From the NCBI RefSeq assembly GCF_004751985.1, contig NZ_CP038492.1, positions 2,542,001 to 2,606,000 on the forward strand: a stretch of DNA of 64,000 nt. The letters run 5' to 3'. Of the stretch, positions 34,176 to 45,333 are shown piece by piece (the stretch's first letter is position 1; every line of letters starts with the position of its first letter). This DNA comes from Rhodophyticola sp. CCM32 (GTDB taxonomy: Bacteria; Pseudomonadota; Alphaproteobacteria; Rhodobacterales; Rhodobacteraceae). The notes beneath the pieces are model-generated. The model did no database searches, was not told the DNA's origin, and saw nothing but the letters and a program-made list of their open reading frames with translations. A program made the position numbers and the translations under genes.

Positions 34176-35195
34176 ATGCGGGCCGTACGGCTTCACAAAA
34201 CAGGCGATATTCGGTTTGAACATATCGATATGGTCGGTGAGCCGGGACCAAACGAGGTGCGGGTTTCGGTCTCCTTTGCGGGCATCTGCGGATCTGACAT
34301 CCACAATTACAAAACCGGTCAGTGGATATCACGCGCACCGTCCATTGCGGGGCATGAATTCTCTGGTGTGGTCGAAAAGACAGGCCCGGGTGTGGAGAGC
34401 TGTCAGGTCGGTGATCACATCGTTGCGGACTCGCGATGTTATTGCAGTTCCTGTCCAAACTGCTTGGCCGGAGAACATCACCTTTGCAGGAACCTTGGTT
34501 TTGTGGGCGAAGCAATAGACGGCGGGTTTGCAGAATATGTCATTCTTCCGCAGACGCTTATCCAGAAATGTGGCCAGGATACGCGGTTGGACATCGCAGC
34601 TCTCGCAGAGCCTTTGGCCGTCGGCCTACACGCGTTGTCCAGGTTGCAACTGGATGCGGGCCAACCACTTTTGATCCTGGGCTGCGGTCCAATTGGCGCG
34701 TTGGCGGCAATCGCATGCGCCGTTACGTCTGACCGGCCCCTTTTGGTGAGTGATATGAACGCAGAGCGTCAAACACGTGTCGCCCGGTGTGCGAAGGCCC
34801 GGCCTGTCACACTGAATGAATTCGATCAGGTCGATAACCCGACGGGACAGGTGGTTCGCCATGTTCTGGATACAACAGGCAACCCCGGCGTGATTGCCGG
34901 GTTGATAAGCAAGTTGACCGGCAGCCAAATTTGTCTGGTGGGCATTGGCGCCGGAACGATAGAACTTGATCCCGTCGAACTTGTAGAGAAAGAAATTGCA
35001 TTGCTGGGCGTACATGCCTTTAAGGATGAGCTTCCAAAAGCAGTGGACCTGTTAGCGGCACATCCAGATCAGTTTGGCGCGCTCATTGCTCCTTTTATCT
35101 CGCTTGAAGCGACGCCTGAACGTTACGCAGAACTTGCGAATGGCAAGGTATCAGGGATCAAAACCATGATCGAGATTGCGCGCGAAGCACGTTGA
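34176..35195 (+). CDS. Zinc-dependent medium-chain alcohol dehydrogenase
   Basis: 339 residues of the MDR family: catalytic-zinc region GICGSDIHNYKTG, GHEFSGVVEKTGPGV, the structural-zinc loop with four cysteines (CYCSSCPNCLAGEHHLC), and the Rossmann motif ILGCGPIGALA. It resembles L-idonate/threonine dehydrogenase-like enzymes. With the SDR and HisD-like genes it gives the three dehydrogenase types reported for dihydroxypropanesulfonate degradation (HpsO, HpsN, HpsP). It could equally handle another polyol. Start ATG 34176, 10 nt after the previous stop. Confidence 0.9.
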   Translation: MRAVRLHKTGDIRFEHIDMVGEPGPNEVRVSVSFAGICGSDIHNYKTGQWISRAPSIAGHEFSGVVEKTGPGVESCQVGDHIVADSRCYCSSCPNCLAGEHHLCRNLGFVGEAIDGGFAEYVILPQTLIQKCGQDTRLDIAALAEPLAVGLHALSRLQLDAGQPLLILGCGPIGALAAIACAVTSDRPLLVSDMNAERQTRVARCAKARPVTLNEFDQVDNPTGQVVRHVLDTTGNPGVIAGLISKLTGSQICLVGIGAGTIELDPVELVEKEIALLGVHAFKDELPKAVDLLAAHPDQFGALIAPFISLEATPERYAELANGKVSGIKTMIEIAREAR

Positions 35196-35262
35196 GCAAA
35201 AAACGTTCCGGACAGCGTATATCTGCTTTTCGGGACAGGATTGATCCCCACAAAGGAAGCCT

Positions 35263-36426
35263 ATGAGACAGAGCCACACCATCGTCAACATTGATGACTT
35301 GCGCCTCCGCGCCAAGGCGAAGCTGCCTAAAATCTTCTTTGACTACATCGACGGTGGCGCATTTTCGGAAACGACGATGAGGCGCAACCGGTGCGGTTTT
35401 CAACGTTGGGAACTTGTGCAACATGTTTTGCGGACATCTGAAAACCCAAGTCTGAAATGCACCTATCTGGACCAGGATCAAACCCTCCCGTTCATGTTGG
35501 GACCGGTGGGTTTTCTTGGGCTTTATCGCGGCAACGGCGAGGTTCAGGCGGCACAGGCTGCAAAGAACAGGGGCATACCCCTGTGCCTGTCCACGTTTTC
35601 AATTTCTTCAATCGAGACCCTCAGGCGGGAGGTCGGCGGGCAGTTGCATTTCCAGCTATATATGGATCGCGACAAATCCTTCGTGGAGAAACTGCTTGAT
35701 GCAGCTGTCAAGGCGGACACGGATGTTCTTTACCTTACCGTGGATACGTCGGTTACATCGGTTCGTGAGAAAGATGTGCGCAATGGTTTTCGCGCCGTGA
35801 CGCGGTTGAATGCCCGGCTGCTGTTTTCCATGATGCAAAAGCCTGCGTGGTGTCTTGATATGCTGAAAACCGGAAGCTCAAATGTCGAGGCCGTTCGGGA
35901 TTTTCCTGAATTCGGGACAGGGGCGCTGGAACAGGCTTCAAACCTGTCGGGAAGACTGGACCCTTCTCTTACCTGGGATGATGTCAAATGGTTGCGTCAA
36001 AAATGGAAGAAGAAACTTGTCATCAAAGGTATTCTTTGTGCCGATGATGCGAAGACGGCCCGGGACTGTGGGGTAGACGCAATTGTCATTTCAAACCATG
36101 GCGGCCGCCAACTGGACTTTGCCAGTTCGACCATAGCTCGGCTTCCATCGATCAGAGAGGCCGTAGGGCGTGAATTCTGCGTCATGATTGACGGTGGTTT
36201 CAGACGCGGGAGCGAGATCATCATCGCATTGGGCCTTGGGGCAAGTTGCGTCTTGTTGGGGCGTGCATATGCCTTTGGATTGTCGGCAGGCGGCCAGTCC
36301 GGTGTGGAAAAAGCGATCGACATTCTGGCTGATGAGATTGCCATCAGCCTCAAGCTGATGGGCCTGAATTCCGTTGCGGAACTTCAAGAAGCCGGCGCGG
36401 AATGCGTCAGGTCTGCCGGTAGCTGA
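35263..36426 (+). CDS. FMN-dependent 2-hydroxyacid dehydrogenase/oxidase (LldD family)
   Basis: 387 residues with the alpha-hydroxyacid oxidase barrel: IFFDYIDGGAFSE near the N-terminus, FQLYMDRD, TVDTSVTSVREKD, VIKGI with the catalytic-side lysine, SNHGGRQLD with active-site H and R, and MIDGGFRRGSEI for FMN phosphate. It oxidises a 2-hydroxy acid to a 2-oxo acid. Within this cluster the candidates are sulfolactate (giving sulfopyruvate) or imidazole lactate (giving imidazole pyruvate), either of which could feed the aminotransferase at 26654. It ends 7 nt from the convergent hutC stop. Confidence 0.92.
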   Translation: MRQSHTIVNIDDLRLRAKAKLPKIFFDYIDGGAFSETTMRRNRCGFQRWELVQHVLRTSENPSLKCTYLDQDQTLPFMLGPVGFLGLYRGNGEVQAAQAAKNRGIPLCLSTFSISSIETLRREVGGQLHFQLYMDRDKSFVEKLLDAAVKADTDVLYLTVDTSVTSVREKDVRNGFRAVTRLNARLLFSMMQKPAWCLDMLKTGSSNVEAVRDFPEFGTGALEQASNLSGRLDPSLTWDDVKWLRQKWKKKLVIKGILCADDAKTARDCGVDAIVISNHGGRQLDFASSTIARLPSIREAVGREFCVMIDGGFRRGSEIIIALGLGASCVLLGRAYAFGLSAGGQSGVEKAIDILADEIAISLKLMGLNSVAELQEAGAECVRSAGS

Positions 36427-36433
36427 GTGGCCA

Positions 36434-37183
36434 TCAGCCGCTGGGCGTGAATGTCGCAACCAAGCGATGGTTTGCGCCCGCGTACCAAAGTTTCGCCCAT
36501 GTCACATTGCCCAGATCATTTTGGGTTTTCCGTTCAACGGCCAGACAGGGTTCTCCGGGATTGATGCCCAACTGCGTCGCCACATCAGCCGGTGTTGTTT
36601 CTGCGCTGATCTGATGTTCGGCAGAGTTCCATGGAACCTTTTGCAAAAGCCACGCGCCCGGTGGTTCATCCTCGAACGAGGCATGTTCAATCTCTGGTAC
36701 GGCATCAATGTTGATGATGCGTTCCTCATAGCAAAACGGAGCATCGCTGGCCAAGTGCAGGCATTCCACGGCCCGAACTTTTTTCGAGCCCGATTTATTC
36801 AACCGTTCCGCATCGCGGGAATTTGACGCCCGGACCACATCAAGCAGAAGCGTGTAGGTATAGGTCTTGCCCGCGTCTTCGACTTCCTTCTGGATGTTTG
36901 TAATCTCAAGTGCTGCTGACAAAGCCTGTGGTGATTTGACATATGTGCCGGATTTGCGTGTCCGCTCCAGAAACCCGGACCGGGCAAGCTGCGTCAGTGC
37001 TTTGTTCACCGTCATCCGCGAACAGCCGAATTCCTTGGCCATCGCCGTTTCAAAAGGGATGCGGTGCCCCGGAGGCCAGCGTCCGGACACGATGTTTTCT
37101 CTGACCTCATTCAGAATTCTGTCATGCAAAGACGGTGTCTCTTGCCGGGTTCCTTGAGAGGGGCTTTTGATTTTCACATCCAT
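36434..37183 (-). CDS. hutC: GntR-family regulator of the HutC subfamily
   Basis: 249 residues: an N-terminal winged HTH (HRIPFETAMAKEFGCSRMTVNKAL, LARSGFLERTRKSGTYV) and a C-terminal UTRA ligand-binding domain (CYEERIINIDAVPEI, EHQISAETTPADVATQLGI, CLAVERKT). HutC proteins repress hut genes until urocanate binds. Its position between the two halves of the catabolic region, with palindromes at 27791, 28671 and 43082, makes it the likely regulator of some or all of them. It is divergent from the hutD remnant over 66 nt. Confidence 0.88.
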   Translation of the reverse strand: MDVKIKSPSQGTRQETPSLHDRILNEVRENIVSGRWPPGHRIPFETAMAKEFGCSRMTVNKALTQLARSGFLERTRKSGTYVKSPQALSAALEITNIQKEVEDAGKTYTYTLLLDVVRASNSRDAERLNKSGSKKVRAVECLHLASDAPFCYEERIINIDAVPEIEHASFEDEPPGAWLLQKVPWNSAEHQISAETTPADVATQLGINPGEPCLAVERKTQNDLGNVTWAKLWYAGANHRLVATFTPSG

Positions 37184-37249
37184 TTTGAAGTACTTACATG
37201 AAGCTGATTTCTGTCCTGGTTCTTTGAAGAACCTGTTGGAAACGCACAG

Positions 37250-37471
37250 ATGATAGATCAGTTTTTCAGCCGTGACACAATCCCGGCGGCCGCCTGGAAG
37301 AATGGCGGTGGGATGACAAGAGAGGTTCTGAGATTGTCAGCGCATATGCCTTTCCGACGGTTCAGTATCGCGGATGCAGGCCGGGAAGCCGTTTTCCCGG
37401 TTCGAGGGGCTGGAGAGGATACTGACGGTACTCTGTATCGACCCGATGCTGGGGGTCGGATATCTCATTGA
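37250..37471 (+). pseudogene. hutD: HutD/Ves-family protein, frameshifted and truncated
   Basis: The frame starts MIDQFFSRDTIPAAAWKNGG with the HutD signature WKNGGGMTREV and FSIADAG. Near base 37390 the match moves to another frame: FSRFEGLERILTVL, then GVGYLI, typical of the following HutD strand. The original frame ends at 37471 after only 73 residues, against about 190 expected. So the gene has at least one frameshift and lacks its 3' half. A palindrome GGTTCTT-TG-AAGAACC (37218-37233) lies just upstream. Confidence 0.75.
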
Positions 37472-37502
37472 TCAAATATTACCCAAGACGACAAATTTGA
37501 TT

Positions 37503-39512
<2,010 letters not shown>

Positions 39513-39516
<4 letters not shown>

Positions 39517-40310
39517 GTCAAATCTCCTGTCGGGATCACGGTAGCAATGCGGGTTAGAATGTCTGTGAGATGGCGGCGCAATTGGTTGGCTTTGGCGGTG
39601 TCATAGGCCCATGGCGCGCATTCTTCGGTCAGATAGGTGGACTGCGACAGTTCCATCTGGATGGCGTGAAACCCATCTTCCGGGCGGCCATAATACCGGG
39701 TGGTCCATCCGCCTTTGAAGCGGCCATTGGTGACGCTGGAATACCCCTGGGCGGCGGCACAGATCCGTTCCGTTACCTCTGCAATGCGGGCGTCACAGGT
39801 TGTGCCAAGATTTGTGCCGATGTTGAAATCGGGCAGCTGGCCTTCGAACAGGAACGGGATATGCCCGCGGATCGAATGGCAGTCATAGAGTATGGCATAC
39901 CCATGCAGCGTTTTGATCCGGTCCATTTCGGCGTGTAAGGCGGCATGGTACGGTGCGTGATATTTCGCGCGACGCACCTCGATTTCAGATGCATCCGGTT
40001 CCTGGCCTTCGTGGTAAATCGGGTGCCCATCAAAATCTGTCACGGGGCACAGGCCGGTGGTGTTTTGACCGGGATACAGGCTCTGGCCACCCGGATCACG
40101 GTTGGCGTCAATCACATAGCGGTGCCAAGGTGTGCGGACTGAGGTCACACCGTCCAGCACCCCATCATACAGCTGGTGAATATGCCAATCTGTATCGGCC
40201 AGCGCCCGGCCCGTCTCATTCAGATCCTGCATGATCGCTTCAGGTACGTCAGTACCGGTATGTGGCAGGCCCAACACGATAGGGCCGTCGCCTCTTTGCA
40301 CTTCAATCAT
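39513..40310 (-). CDS. hutG: N-formylglutamate deformylase
   Basis: 265 residues of the FGase family, a zinc hydrolase that releases formate from N-formyl-L-glutamate to give glutamate. Visible: [44 protein letters not shown], and [10 protein letters not shown]. With HutF it forms the formylglutamate branch, so no formiminoglutamase is needed. It is coupled at both ends by 4-nt overlaps with hutH and hutU. Confidence 0.96.
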
Positions 40311-41830
40311 AACGCAAATGCGGTCTTGCCCGCTGTGCTGATGACACCTGATTTGATCAGACCCGCCGCTACAGAAATATCCGGGGCAAGGTAGCGATCA
40401 TTGCCAAGTGTTGCGATGTCCTGGCGCAGGCGGGCAACCACGGCCTGCAATGTTTCTGACGTTTTCAACGGGCCACGTGCCTCTACGCCCTGGGCGGCGC
40501 AGAGCAGTTCGATCCCAAGGATCACGCTGAGGTTTGCGTTCATCTTCGCCAATCGCAAAGCGCCATGCGCCGCCATCGACACATGGTCTTCCTGGTTGGC
40601 AGATGTCGGCGTGCTGTCGGTCACGCATGGGTTTGCCAGATGCTTGTTCTCGCTCATCAGGGCCGCGCTTGTGACTTCGGCGATCATGAAGCCAGAGTTC
40701 AGGCCAGGATCAGGTGTCAGAAAGGGAGGCAAATCAAAGCTGAGGGCTGGATCCACCATCAACGCAATCCGGCGCTGAGCGATGGCCCCGATTTCGGATA
40801 CGGCAAGTGCGATCTGATCGGCGGCAAACCCGGTATATTCCGCGTGGAAATTGCCGCCCGAAACGATTTGACCGCTTTCAAGCAACACAAGCGGGTTATC
40901 GGTGACGGCGTTGGCCTCGATTTCCAGGGTTCTGGCCGCTGTGCGCAGGACATCAAGGGCCGCGCCCGACACCTGTGGCTGGCACCGGATGCAATAGGGG
41001 TCTTGTACGCGCGTGTCGCCTTCGCGGTGGCTTTCACGGATTTCCGAGCCATCCATGATTTGGCGCATGGCGGCCGCCATGTCGATCTGGCCCGCATGTC
41101 CGCGCAGGGTGTGAATTTCTGCCAGCAACGGCGCCGTGGACCCCATGATCGCGTCGGTCGAAAGTGCGGCCGTAACCGCGCAGGTTTCCACAAGGCGCTG
41201 TGCATCGAACAGCCCTGCCAAGGCGCAGGCCGTTGAAAACTGTGTTCCATTGATCAGGCCAAGCCCTTCTTTCGGGCCCAGAATGATTGGTATCAGCCCG
41301 GCTTGCGCCAACGCGCTTGCCGCCGACATCCGCACGCCATCAACGCGCGCCTCGCCCTCTCCGATCATTGCAGCCGCCATATGGGCCAGCGGTGCCAGAT
41401 CACCTGAGGCCCCGACCGATCCCTGTTCGGGGATCACCGGAAGCACATTCTTTGCAAGCATCGCCTCGATCAGCGCGATCGTTTCCCATCGCACGCCAGA
41501 GGCCCCGCGACCAAGCGAGATCAGTTTGAGAACCATCATCAGCCGCACTTTGCTGTCATCCAAAGGCTCACCCACGCCGCAGCAATGGCTCAGGATCAGG
41601 TTCCGCTGCAGCGTTTCGGTGTCCTCGGGCGCGATCTTGACGCTGGCCAGTTTCCCAAACCCGGTATTGACGCCGTAAACCGCGACGTTTCCTGCTGCGG
41701 CTTTGGCGACAAGATCCGACGCCTGCGCGATCCTTGGGCGGGCGGATGCATCAAGCGATGCAGCCGTACCGTCGCGATAAATGCGGCAGAGCGTGTCTCG
41801 TGTGACATTGCCAGGGATAAGCGTGATCAT
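40307..41830 (-). CDS. hutH: Histidine ammonia-lyase
   Basis: 507 residues. The electrophilic MIO prosthetic group forms from A141-S142-G143 in [15 protein letters not shown]. Other family marks are YGVNTGFGK (catalytic tyrosine), RGASG, and QEDHVSMA. It removes ammonia from L-histidine to give urocanate, the first hut step. It overlaps hutI and hutG by 4 nt each. Confidence 0.97.
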   Translation of the reverse strand: MITLIPGNVTRDTLCRIYRDGTAASLDASARPRIAQASDLVAKAAAGNVAVYGVNTGFGKLASVKIAPEDTETLQRNLILSHCCGVGEPLDDSKVRLMMVLKLISLGRGASGVRWETIALIEAMLAKNVLPVIPEQGSVGASGDLAPLAHMAAAMIGEGEARVDGVRMSAASALAQAGLIPIILGPKEGLGLINGTQFSTACALAGLFDAQRLVETCAVTAALSTDAIMGSTAPLLAEIHTLRGHAGQIDMAAAMRQIMDGSEIRESHREGDTRVQDPYCIRCQPQVSGAALDVLRTAARTLEIEANAVTDNPLVLLESGQIVSGGNFHAEYTGFAADQIALAVSEIGAIAQRRIALMVDPALSFDLPPFLTPDPGLNSGFMIAEVTSAALMSENKHLANPCVTDSTPTSANQEDHVSMAAHGALRLAKMNANLSVILGIELLCAAQGVEARGPLKTSETLQAVVARLRQDIATLGNDRYLAPDISVAAGLIKSGVISTAGKTAFAL

Positions 41831-43026
41831 GCGACACCTCCAAAATAGCGTTTGTGCAGGCTGTTGAAACCAATGCGATAGGAAAGTTCAGCCGGATGGC
41901 TGACGTTCCAGACGGCCAGATCGGCAGTTGCGCCCTGTTGAATGATGCCAAGCCCATCCTGGCCCAAGGCCTGTGCCGCGTGGCGCGTGGCACCGGCAAG
42001 CGCCTCTTGCGGGGTCATGCGGAATAACGTGCAGGCCATGTTCATCGCCAACAGCAGGGATGTCATCGGGCTGGAACCGGGGTTGCAATCCGTCGCGACG
42101 GCCATGGGCACGTTGTGGGTGCGCAGGGCGTCTATCGGGGGCGCTTGCGTTTCGCGCAGGGTATAAAACGCACCGGGCAGGATCACCGCCACCGTGCCCG
42201 ATTTCGCAAGGGCGGCGCAGTCATCATTGTTGGCATATTCGATGTGATCGACCGACATCGCACCACGTGCGGCGGCCAATTGTGTGCCGCCAATATTGGA
42301 GAGCTGTTCCGCATGGAGCTTTAGCGGCAAGCCAAGCGCAGTTGCTGCGTCAAACACACGGGCAATCTGGGCCGTGTCAAAGGCGATCCCCTCGCAAAAG
42401 CCATCCACTGCATCGACCAGCCCTTCGGCATGGGCTTTGTGCAACGTCGGAATGCAAACCTCGTCAATGTAGGCATCAGGGCGGTTCTGATATTCCTTAG
42501 GCACCGCATGGGCACCCAGATAGGATGTCAGGATCCGCACGGGTCGTATGGAGGCCAGTTTCCGCGCGGCGCGCAGCATGTTCAACTCAGCCTCTTCATT
42601 CAGACCATAGCCCGATTTGATCTCAACCGTCGTGATACCTTCCGCGATCATCGCATCCAGACGGGGCAAGGCCTGCGCCACCAGGTTTTCAACGCTGGCT
42701 TGCCGTGTTGCCTTGACGGTCGACACGATGCCGCCACCAGCGCGCGCCACCTCTTCGTAACTTGCGCCATTCAGGCGCATCTCAAACTCCTGCGCGCGAT
42801 CACCGCCAAATACCAAATGGGTGTGACAATCGATCAGCCCCGGCGTGACCAGCCGCCCGGCCAGATCTTCGCTTGGCAGATCGGCAAACTGGCCGGGCAA
42901 ATCGGCCTCGGGACCGCACCATGCAATTTCCCCGTCCTGAATGGCAATCGCGCCATCGGACAAGAGCCCATAATCCGCCGTCATGGTTGCAATTGTCGTG
43001 TTTCGAAGAACGATTTGAGAGGTCAT
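41827..43026 (-). CDS. hutI: Imidazolonepropionase
   Basis: A 399-residue amidohydrolase-fold enzyme opening the imidazolone ring to N-formimino-L-glutamate. Metal-site and family marks: [46 protein letters not shown], and [13 protein letters not shown] 43026 is chosen because the family begins close to [11 protein letters not shown]; a start at 43068 would put the ATG only 13 nt from the operator-like site. First gene of the minus-strand hut operon and divergent from hutF. Confidence 0.96.
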   Translation of the reverse strand: MTSQIVLRNTTIATMTADYGLLSDGAIAIQDGEIAWCGPEADLPGQFADLPSEDLAGRLVTPGLIDCHTHLVFGGDRAQEFEMRLNGASYEEVARAGGGIVSTVKATRQASVENLVAQALPRLDAMIAEGITTVEIKSGYGLNEEAELNMLRAARKLASIRPVRILTSYLGAHAVPKEYQNRPDAYIDEVCIPTLHKAHAEGLVDAVDGFCEGIAFDTAQIARVFDAATALGLPLKLHAEQLSNIGGTQLAAARGAMSVDHIEYANNDDCAALAKSGTVAVILPGAFYTLRETQAPPIDALRTHNVPMAVATDCNPGSSPMTSLLLAMNMACTLFRMTPQEALAGATRHAAQALGQDGLGIIQQGATADLAVWNVSHPAELSYRIGFNSLHKRYFGGVA

Positions 43027-43081
43027 CTTAGCTGCATCACAATCAGGCTTGAGATAGCGGTCAAACATTGTTATTTATATT

Positions 43082-43093
43082 ATGTCTATACAA
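43082..43093. promoter_or_regulatory. HutC-like operator between hutI and hutF
   Basis: ATGTCTATACAA (reverse TTGTATAGACAT) lies 11 nt before the hutF start and in the hutI leader. It shares the ATGT-TATACA pattern with the palindromes at 27791 and 28671 but is less symmetric. TGT-TATACA-like inverted repeats are typical of HutC sites. Its position would allow control of both divergent hut units. Confidence 0.6.
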
Positions 43094-43104
43094 AAGAGAG
43101 TGAC

Positions 43105-44472
43105 ATGCAAGAGATTTTTGCGCGCCGTGTTCTAACATCACGGGGTTTGGAAAAAGATGCCCTCGTGTCAGTTGAAAGCGGGACAATAGAAGCCATACGG
43201 GTTGGTGTTGCCCCGACTGCCGCCGCCCTGCGCGTGGACACATTGCTTCCTGCCCTTGCCAATCTGCACAGCCATAGCTTTCAGCGCGCGATGGCGGGAA
43301 TGACCGAAATCCGCGCCGCCGGCCGTGACAGTTTCTGGACATGGCGGAGCTTGATGTACAAGTTTCTGGATCGTCTCGTGCCTGCGCAATTCGAGGCCAT
43401 TGCCGCACTGACTTTCATGGAGATGCAAGAGGCAGGTTATGCTTCGGTGGGCGAATTTCACTACGTCCATAACCAGATTGGCGGCGCCGAATATGACACC
43501 CAAATCGAGCTGAGCGAGCGTGTTTTCAGCGCCGCGCAGACTACGGGGATTGGGCTGACACATCTGCCTGTGCTCTATTCCTATGGCGGCGCGGGCCAGC
43601 AACCGCTTGAAGGTGGTCAATTGCGGTTCAGAAATTCTGTTGATCGGTTTGCCAACCTGGTCAGCGATGCACGATGCGCCGCGAAATCCACAATGCCACC
43701 GGATACCGTCGTGGGCATTGCCCCCCATTCATTGCGCGCGACATCACCAGATGATCTGGCACATGTGTTAGAAATAGCGGACCAAAAACCGGTTCATATT
43801 CACATCGCCGAACAACCCAAAGAAGTTACAGACATCACCCAATGGCTGGGCGCCCGCCCGGTGGAATGGTTGCTTGAAAATGCGCCGGTTGATGAGCGCT
43901 GGTGCCTGATCCATGCGACACATATGACACCGGAAGAAACGCAGCAGATGGCGCGGTCTGGCGCTGTTGCTGGCCTTTGTCCGATCACCGAAGCCAATCT
44001 TGGCGACGGTCCTTTCAACGGGCCGGCCTATCTGAATGCAGGCGGTGCCTTTGGCATCGGGTCCGATTCAAATGTGCGTATTTCTTTGACAGAGGAACTG
44101 CGCACCCTGGAATATTCGCAACGGCTGCGCGATCTGAGCAGGAATATCATGATCACTGGCGAGGGGTCCGTTGGTGCATTCCTTTACACACAAGCGGCAA
44201 TCGGCGGTGCGCAGGCGATTGGACGGGCGTCCGGAACACTTGCAGCGGGTCAGCTTGCCGATATGGTCGCCATCGACAGCACCACGCCTGCGCTTTGCGC
44301 ACTGGACGATGCGCAATTGCTCGACGGGTTGGCATTCGCTGCAAATGATGACGTTGTTACAGATGTGTGGAGCGCAGGGCGTCATCAGGTGCGTGAAGGT
44401 CGCCACGTGCGCCGCGATGACATCATCGCCCGGTATCGCACCGCAATTGCCGAGTTAATCACCGACCTCTAA
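43105..44472 (+). CDS. hutF: Formimidoylglutamate deiminase
   Basis: A 455-residue amidohydrolase that hydrolyses N-formimino-L-glutamate to N-formyl-L-glutamate and ammonia. Metal-site motifs: LPALANLHSHSFQRAM, HIHIAEQ, LIHATH, and GIGSDSNVRISLTEELR. ATG 43105 follows AGAGAGTGAC. It feeds HutG. It is separately transcribed, divergent from hutIHGU, with the operator-like site directly upstream. Confidence 0.96.
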   Translation: MQEIFARRVLTSRGLEKDALVSVESGTIEAIRVGVAPTAAALRVDTLLPALANLHSHSFQRAMAGMTEIRAAGRDSFWTWRSLMYKFLDRLVPAQFEAIAALTFMEMQEAGYASVGEFHYVHNQIGGAEYDTQIELSERVFSAAQTTGIGLTHLPVLYSYGGAGQQPLEGGQLRFRNSVDRFANLVSDARCAAKSTMPPDTVVGIAPHSLRATSPDDLAHVLEIADQKPVHIHIAEQPKEVTDITQWLGARPVEWLLENAPVDERWCLIHATHMTPEETQQMARSGAVAGLCPITEANLGDGPFNGPAYLNAGGAFGIGSDSNVRISLTEELRTLEYSQRLRDLSRNIMITGEGSVGAFLYTQAAIGGAQAIGRASGTLAAGQLADMVAIDSTTPALCALDDAQLLDGLAFAANDDVVTDVWSAGRHQVREGRHVRRDDIIARYRTAIAELITDL

Positions 44473-44708
44473 CCGGCCTCCCGCAGGGAAACGGCAATGA
44501 TCCGCGAACCGGCCTCGGGGGTGGCATATGAGTGGCAGTAGACAGGCCACCGATAGGCTCGAAAATCGTTTTATTGCTGAAAGTTGTCGTATTGCCCGAC
44601 AAAAGTTGGGTTTCTCGCCAGACAAGCCGCGATTCATACCGGACAGTACACAAAATGTGGCGTCCGGCATAAGTTGGAATCTATAGCCTTTCGAGTTAAC
44701 ATTGAATC

Positions 44709-45018
44709 GCTTGTTCGCTGCCTCTCGACAGATACACCACGCTCAGCCAACAGTCGCGCAGCCATTTCCTCAAACGTGATCTCGCCCTTGGTCTCACCCT
44801 GCACACGCTACCCGGTCTGAATGAGGTGTCAGCTTGCCAATGCCCGGATTGCCCTGACGCTTAGTCTCAAGCGACCCTGTCTGACGTTTCAGCCTGACCA
44901 TGTCATTGACGAATTTGACCGAAACATCGAACCGCGCCGCCGCTGAACGATGCCTGTTGCCAGCCTCGACATGCGCCACAACGCGCTGCCGAAGCTCCAA
45001 TGGATGAGGTTTGCCCAT
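44709..45018 (-). pseudogene. IS630-family transposase N-terminal remnant, frameshifted
   Basis: From ATG 45018 the frame reads MGKPHPLELRQRVVAHVEAG, HRSAAARFDVSVKFVNDMVR, GNPGIGKLTPH, the HTH part of IS630-type transposases. It then breaks near 44810 and continues in another frame (KGEITFEEMAARLLAERGVS) before losing similarity near 44709. The DDE domain is absent. It marks the right border of the catabolic region, next to rne. Confidence 0.75.
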
Positions 45019-45333
45019 AGCGACCGCCCTTGCTGAATTCTTCAAACAAGGAATCACGGCTCAATCCAAACGGGAATACCGAATCCGAGCAAACGAAAAT
45101 CGCTGTAAACGACACGCGAAGTTGTAGGCTGAAATAAAGTCACCGAGATGCCGGGATTGAACAGCCAGGACGCCGCTGGGGTGGAAAACTCCAGTTTTCC
45201 ATGGGGAATTCTGCAGAATTCCGCCTTGAACCTGCATCGCCCAAATTATGCTGTATAGCGAAGGTCTCCGCCCGACGGGCTGCCGGGCGGTAAAGGCTGT
45301 GTGCTTTGGTCTCGGCCCGAGGCCAAAGCTTTC
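45019..45333. other. Intergenic region between the IS630 remnant and rne
   Basis: A 315-base gap downstream of rne (which ends at 45334). The only structure recognised is the double palindrome at 45183-45222. No ORF, tRNA or classical poly-T terminator was seen. Confidence 0.6.
45183..45222. repeat. Double-palindrome element, copy 1
   Basis: Two adjacent palindromes: GGAAAACT-CC-AGTTTTCC (45183-45200) and GGAATTCTGCAGAATTCC (45205-45222), 4 nt apart. A second element of the same design, with changed centres but intact pairing, is at 56446-56488. It lies 3' of rne and could end or stabilise its transcript. Confidence 0.75.

Noticed and set aside
42430..43104. In-frame extension of hutF by 225 codons
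   Set aside because: It runs through the hutI gene on the other strand. HutF homologues begin at 43105, where a ribosome-binding sequence is present.
44473..44708. 71-codon minus-strand ORF between hutF and the IS630 remnant
   Set aside because: No family signature or ribosome site; the region looks like decayed insertion-sequence DNA.
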